Positions 61,300 to 64,000 of a DNA stretch of 64,000 nt are shown here, piece by piece. Positions within the stretch are counted from its first letter, which is position 1. Each line of letters opens with the position of its first letter. The notes beneath the pieces were generated by a model that was not told the DNA's origin, did not search any database, and saw nothing but the letters and a program-made list of their open reading frames with translations. The DNA is taken from NCBI GenBank assembly GCA_921293015.1, contig OV121092.1, positions 47,639,064 through 47,703,063 on the forward strand, read 5' to 3'. Origin of the DNA: Phorcus lineatus (lineage: Eukaryota > Mollusca > Gastropoda > Trochida > Trochidae). Made by a program: the position numbers and the translations under genes.

Positions 61300-61690
61300 G
61301 TAATATCATACTTTAATATCTGGACAAGCACGCACGCACAGCCAGCAAAATAGTTAGTTTCTGGATACTGACTCACACCAAGCCAGCAACATTAAAAATA
61401 GTCTAATAATTTAGTCTATACAGTGACACACCCAGCCAGGTACATTCCAAATATTCTGATAATCAAGTAACTCGACATTGACACACATGGCGAGAAAAAT
61501 AACAAATGATCAGATATTTAATTATTTGGACATTGGCACACAGCGCATGCAACATTACAAATAATCTGTTAATTTAGTTTCTGGATACTGACACACATCC
61601 AGCTAGAAACATTACAAATTATCTGATAATTAAGTAACTCGACATTGACATACATAGCGAGAAACATTACAGATGATCTCATGAGTTAGT
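61300..61690. repeat. tandem repeat, about 57-60-bp unit
   Basis: The words CCAGC(A/C)A, ACATTACAAAT, ATCTGATAATTAAGT and (A)CTCGACATTGACACACA or TTTCTGGATACTGACACACA repeat about six times. Two subtypes alternate. Confidence 0.75.
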
Positions 61691-62999
61691 ATATATCTAT
61701 CTATCTAACCTAGCTGAATATAAACCAAACTCCTTGGTCAACACATCAAATGGTTAAAGATGCGCCATGAAAATAGTTACTAGATTAATCCGTCTTGATG
61801 ACATTATAAGTGATGGAAATTAATGATGTAGCTAACTGATAAAAAATTCGTTGACCAGGTATCTAAATATCTTAAGTTGGCCTTTGAGTAGATTCCTGAA
61901 ATTCTAGAAATTTGAGATTATATTCAAGGAATTCAAGAAACTTATGAAATAAGCTAAATGACATAATCGAAACAAGAAGTTGAACAGTGCAACGATTTTA
62001 TAAAATGTTAAACTTGTAATCATTGGTTTTCTAATAAAAGTCTGATCACTTTGATCTTTAAAAATCAGAATACTTGGGACTACTTTATTAAGGGTAGAAT
62101 GCAATGGTGATTTTGCTTTCCAAAAATAACATTTAGTTACTATACATTCGTTATCATCAATATTAAAAAAAATCATCTCGAAATAAAATAACAGTCAGAT
62201 ATCAATCAACAAGATCGAAGACAACCAGCCAATAGAATATTAGGTAAGTATTCGTTATTCAATGTTTTCCTGTTGAGATATTGTTCATAACAGTAGTAAC
62301 AGGAGAGGTATGACAATCCCTCTCAATTCAAACAAATACAGACAATAATGAACTGAAATTAAGTGCAATTTTCATTCAAAGTTATGAGGTTCTAACTTAA
62401 TTTACTTTTTTCATGATGAATGTTGTTTTGCCGCATAGAAGTTGCATTTAACTCTATTGATTATTCTTCTCGTTGACAACAACCGAATTTTCATTCATTT
62501 CTATGTTTTGCTATTACGTATTCGACCTTAATGGCATTTCTGCTCTTTGCTGCTATTGAGACATAACAACTGTTTCGGAGATTGAATTTGTGCCATGAAA
62601 CTAAAGAAATATTCTACAAATTGTTTATTATTAAGTGGATTTATTATTATTATTTTTTTAATGTATCTAAAAGATACAGGAAGACTTTTCCTTCTCGAAG
62701 CTTTAGGAACAATTAAAATTCGTCACAGGACTAGCAGGAGAAAATGGACGGAATGAATTTGTTACCTACGAATAAATTCTTGATCGCTTCTCTGGACATA
62801 CGGAAACCTTACAGGCTGGTGGGCAGATCTGATCCATGCAATGTTGTTTTGGCCTAGAAGTAATGGTTCAAACGAGAGATGTAAGTACTGATACCGATGT
62901 TCTGAAGTTCTCTGGATATTGGAAATGTTTTATTCGTCTTGTGCCAGGTTAGTCTGGTAACTCGAGAAAACATTGGTTTTAGCATAAACATGTTCAGAA
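61691..62999. other. no feature recognised
   Basis: A 90-codon minus-strand frame at 61904-62176 is unrecognised. No repeats apart from a short TATC run near 61690. Confidence 0.4.
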
Positions 63000-63545
63000 G
63001 CAGATACAATTGAGTCATTGCTCTAAGAATACATTTGAGTGACTTCTCTGAGAATACATTTGAGTCAATGCTCTAACAAAAGTTTGAGTCATTGCTCTAA
63101 GAATACATTAATGTCCTTGCTTTCGAAACATTAGTGTCATTGCTCTAAAAATACATTAGTGGCATTGCTCTAAGAATACATTAATGTCATTGCTCTAAAA
63201 ATACATTAGTGGCATTGCTCTAAGAATACATTAATGTCATTGCTCTAAAAATAGATTAGTGGCATTGCTCTAAGAATACATTGGAGTCATTGCTCAAAAA
63301 ATACATGTAAGTCGTCGTTTCTCAAAGAATACATTGGAGTCGATGCTTTTTTCCCCCTAAAATCATCATTGATAAAAGACTATCCTAAAGTCATCTATAA
63401 GTCATTGCTTTGAGAGTATCCATTAGACCTGGCCCTAAGAATACTCATGAGTACAATCTGTAGGAATAGGCTTTTACTAAAAAAAGTGCTAAAGTCATTG
63501 CTTTGGGAGTATCCCTGAGTCATTTCTCTGAAGATACACTCGGAA
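63000..63545. repeat. minisatellite, 25-bp unit
   Basis: Unit ATTGCTCTAAGAATACATTA plus GTGTC, about 13 copies to 63345. Two variants alternate in the middle (GTGGC and ATGTC endings), giving a 50-bp higher-order repeat. Scattered decayed copies continue to 63545. Confidence 0.9.
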
Positions 63546-63873
63546 TTCTCACATTTAGTCAGCAGTGATAAAAAAATAGTTTAGTATTAGAAGACTGTGA
63601 GGAATGTTCAGAATGTGTAATTTATTGCTCGGAGAGATAATAGGTTTTGAAAAGCTTACTACGAAAATCTTATTTTAAAGTATAGTTTACAAAGTCTCAA
63701 TAAAAGTTGATCTGATAAAACTTTATTTCATTCATTTGCTCAAATAACTGTTATTTGTAGAGAAGAAAAGCCTTTTATTTTTGTAGATCTTGTTCAAATA
63801 TTGATCAAGTATAAGAAATTCGCCTAATACATTATCCCTGCGTTGCACACATCTTTTTGATTGGCATACAAGA
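63546..63873. other. no feature recognised
   Basis: AT-rich spacer. Confidence 0.4.
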
Positions 63874-64000
63874 TGTGTTTTTCTTAGATAGTTGTCAACT
63901 ACGATTCATGTATGTTTCTTAGATAGATGTCAACTACGATTCATGTGTTTTTCTTAGATAGTTGTCAACTACGATTCATGTATGTTTCTTAGATAGTTGT
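63874..64000. repeat. minisatellite, exact 35-bp unit, cut by window end
   Basis: TTCTTAGATAGTTGTCAACT followed by ACGATTCATGTATGT. TTCTT starts at 63881, 63916, 63951 and 63986, exactly 35 bases apart, with very few differences. The array runs off the end of the window. Confidence 0.9.

Overview
This is eukaryotic, AT-rich, non-coding DNA from an animal genome. I find no complete host gene and no prokaryotic gene organisation. A mollusc, perhaps a gastropod, is the most likely source. The main clue is a tRNA-headed SINE at 14625-14885 whose tail (a GATATAA...TATT block followed by AAAGCGTCGTTAAACC) resembles a SINE tail I recall from gastropod and other mollusc genomes. Mariner, Rex1-like and other LINEs, a gypsy-type LTR element and Crypton-like tyrosine recombinase remnants also fit an invertebrate. 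The taxonomic call is inference.

Layout. 0.76-6.4 kb and 17.5-26.1 kb are two diverged copies of one collinear segment (A1, A2). Each copy was later broken by a different LINE: a CR1/I-like fragment at 2961-4275 in A1 and a Rex1-like element at 17553-18985 in A2. Inside the segment a 126-bp core is almost identical between the copies, and it recurs in a third place (28.1-28.4 kb). 6.4-8.0 kb is a 46-bp minisatellite. 8489-9726 is a DNA transposon with very long structured terminal inverted repeats and clustered TTTGGTTGCAG motifs. 11.0-13.3 kb is a decayed, internally deleted gypsy-type LTR element: LTR end, initiator-Met primer site, gag with CCHC knuckle, protease, RNase H, integrase. 14.6-16.7 kb holds a SINE, a foldback element and a 26-G run. 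22.5-23.1 kb holds LINE and mariner fragments. 29.4-31.5 kb has two small MITEs. 35.3-36.35 kb is a dead mariner transposase and 36.85-38.3 kb a dead LINE.

39.6-53.7 kb is a second serial duplication zone (B0, B1, B2). It carries two further large tandem arrays, a 48-bp satellite (41.4-42.95 kb, with an inverted arm at 43.8-44.3 kb) and a 42-bp minisatellite (50.8-52.1 kb). It also holds a CT microsatellite, a SINE, a foldback element and a tyrosine recombinase pseudogene with a plausible intron. 54.8 kb to the end is mostly diverged tandem duplications (units of 25, 35, 40, about 57, about 180, about 200 and about 460 bp).

The mobile-element reading frames do not work together as a system. 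All are broken by stops, frameshifts or deletions. What stands out is structural: how many separate tandem arrays and inverted-repeat elements there are, and the unexplained conserved core.
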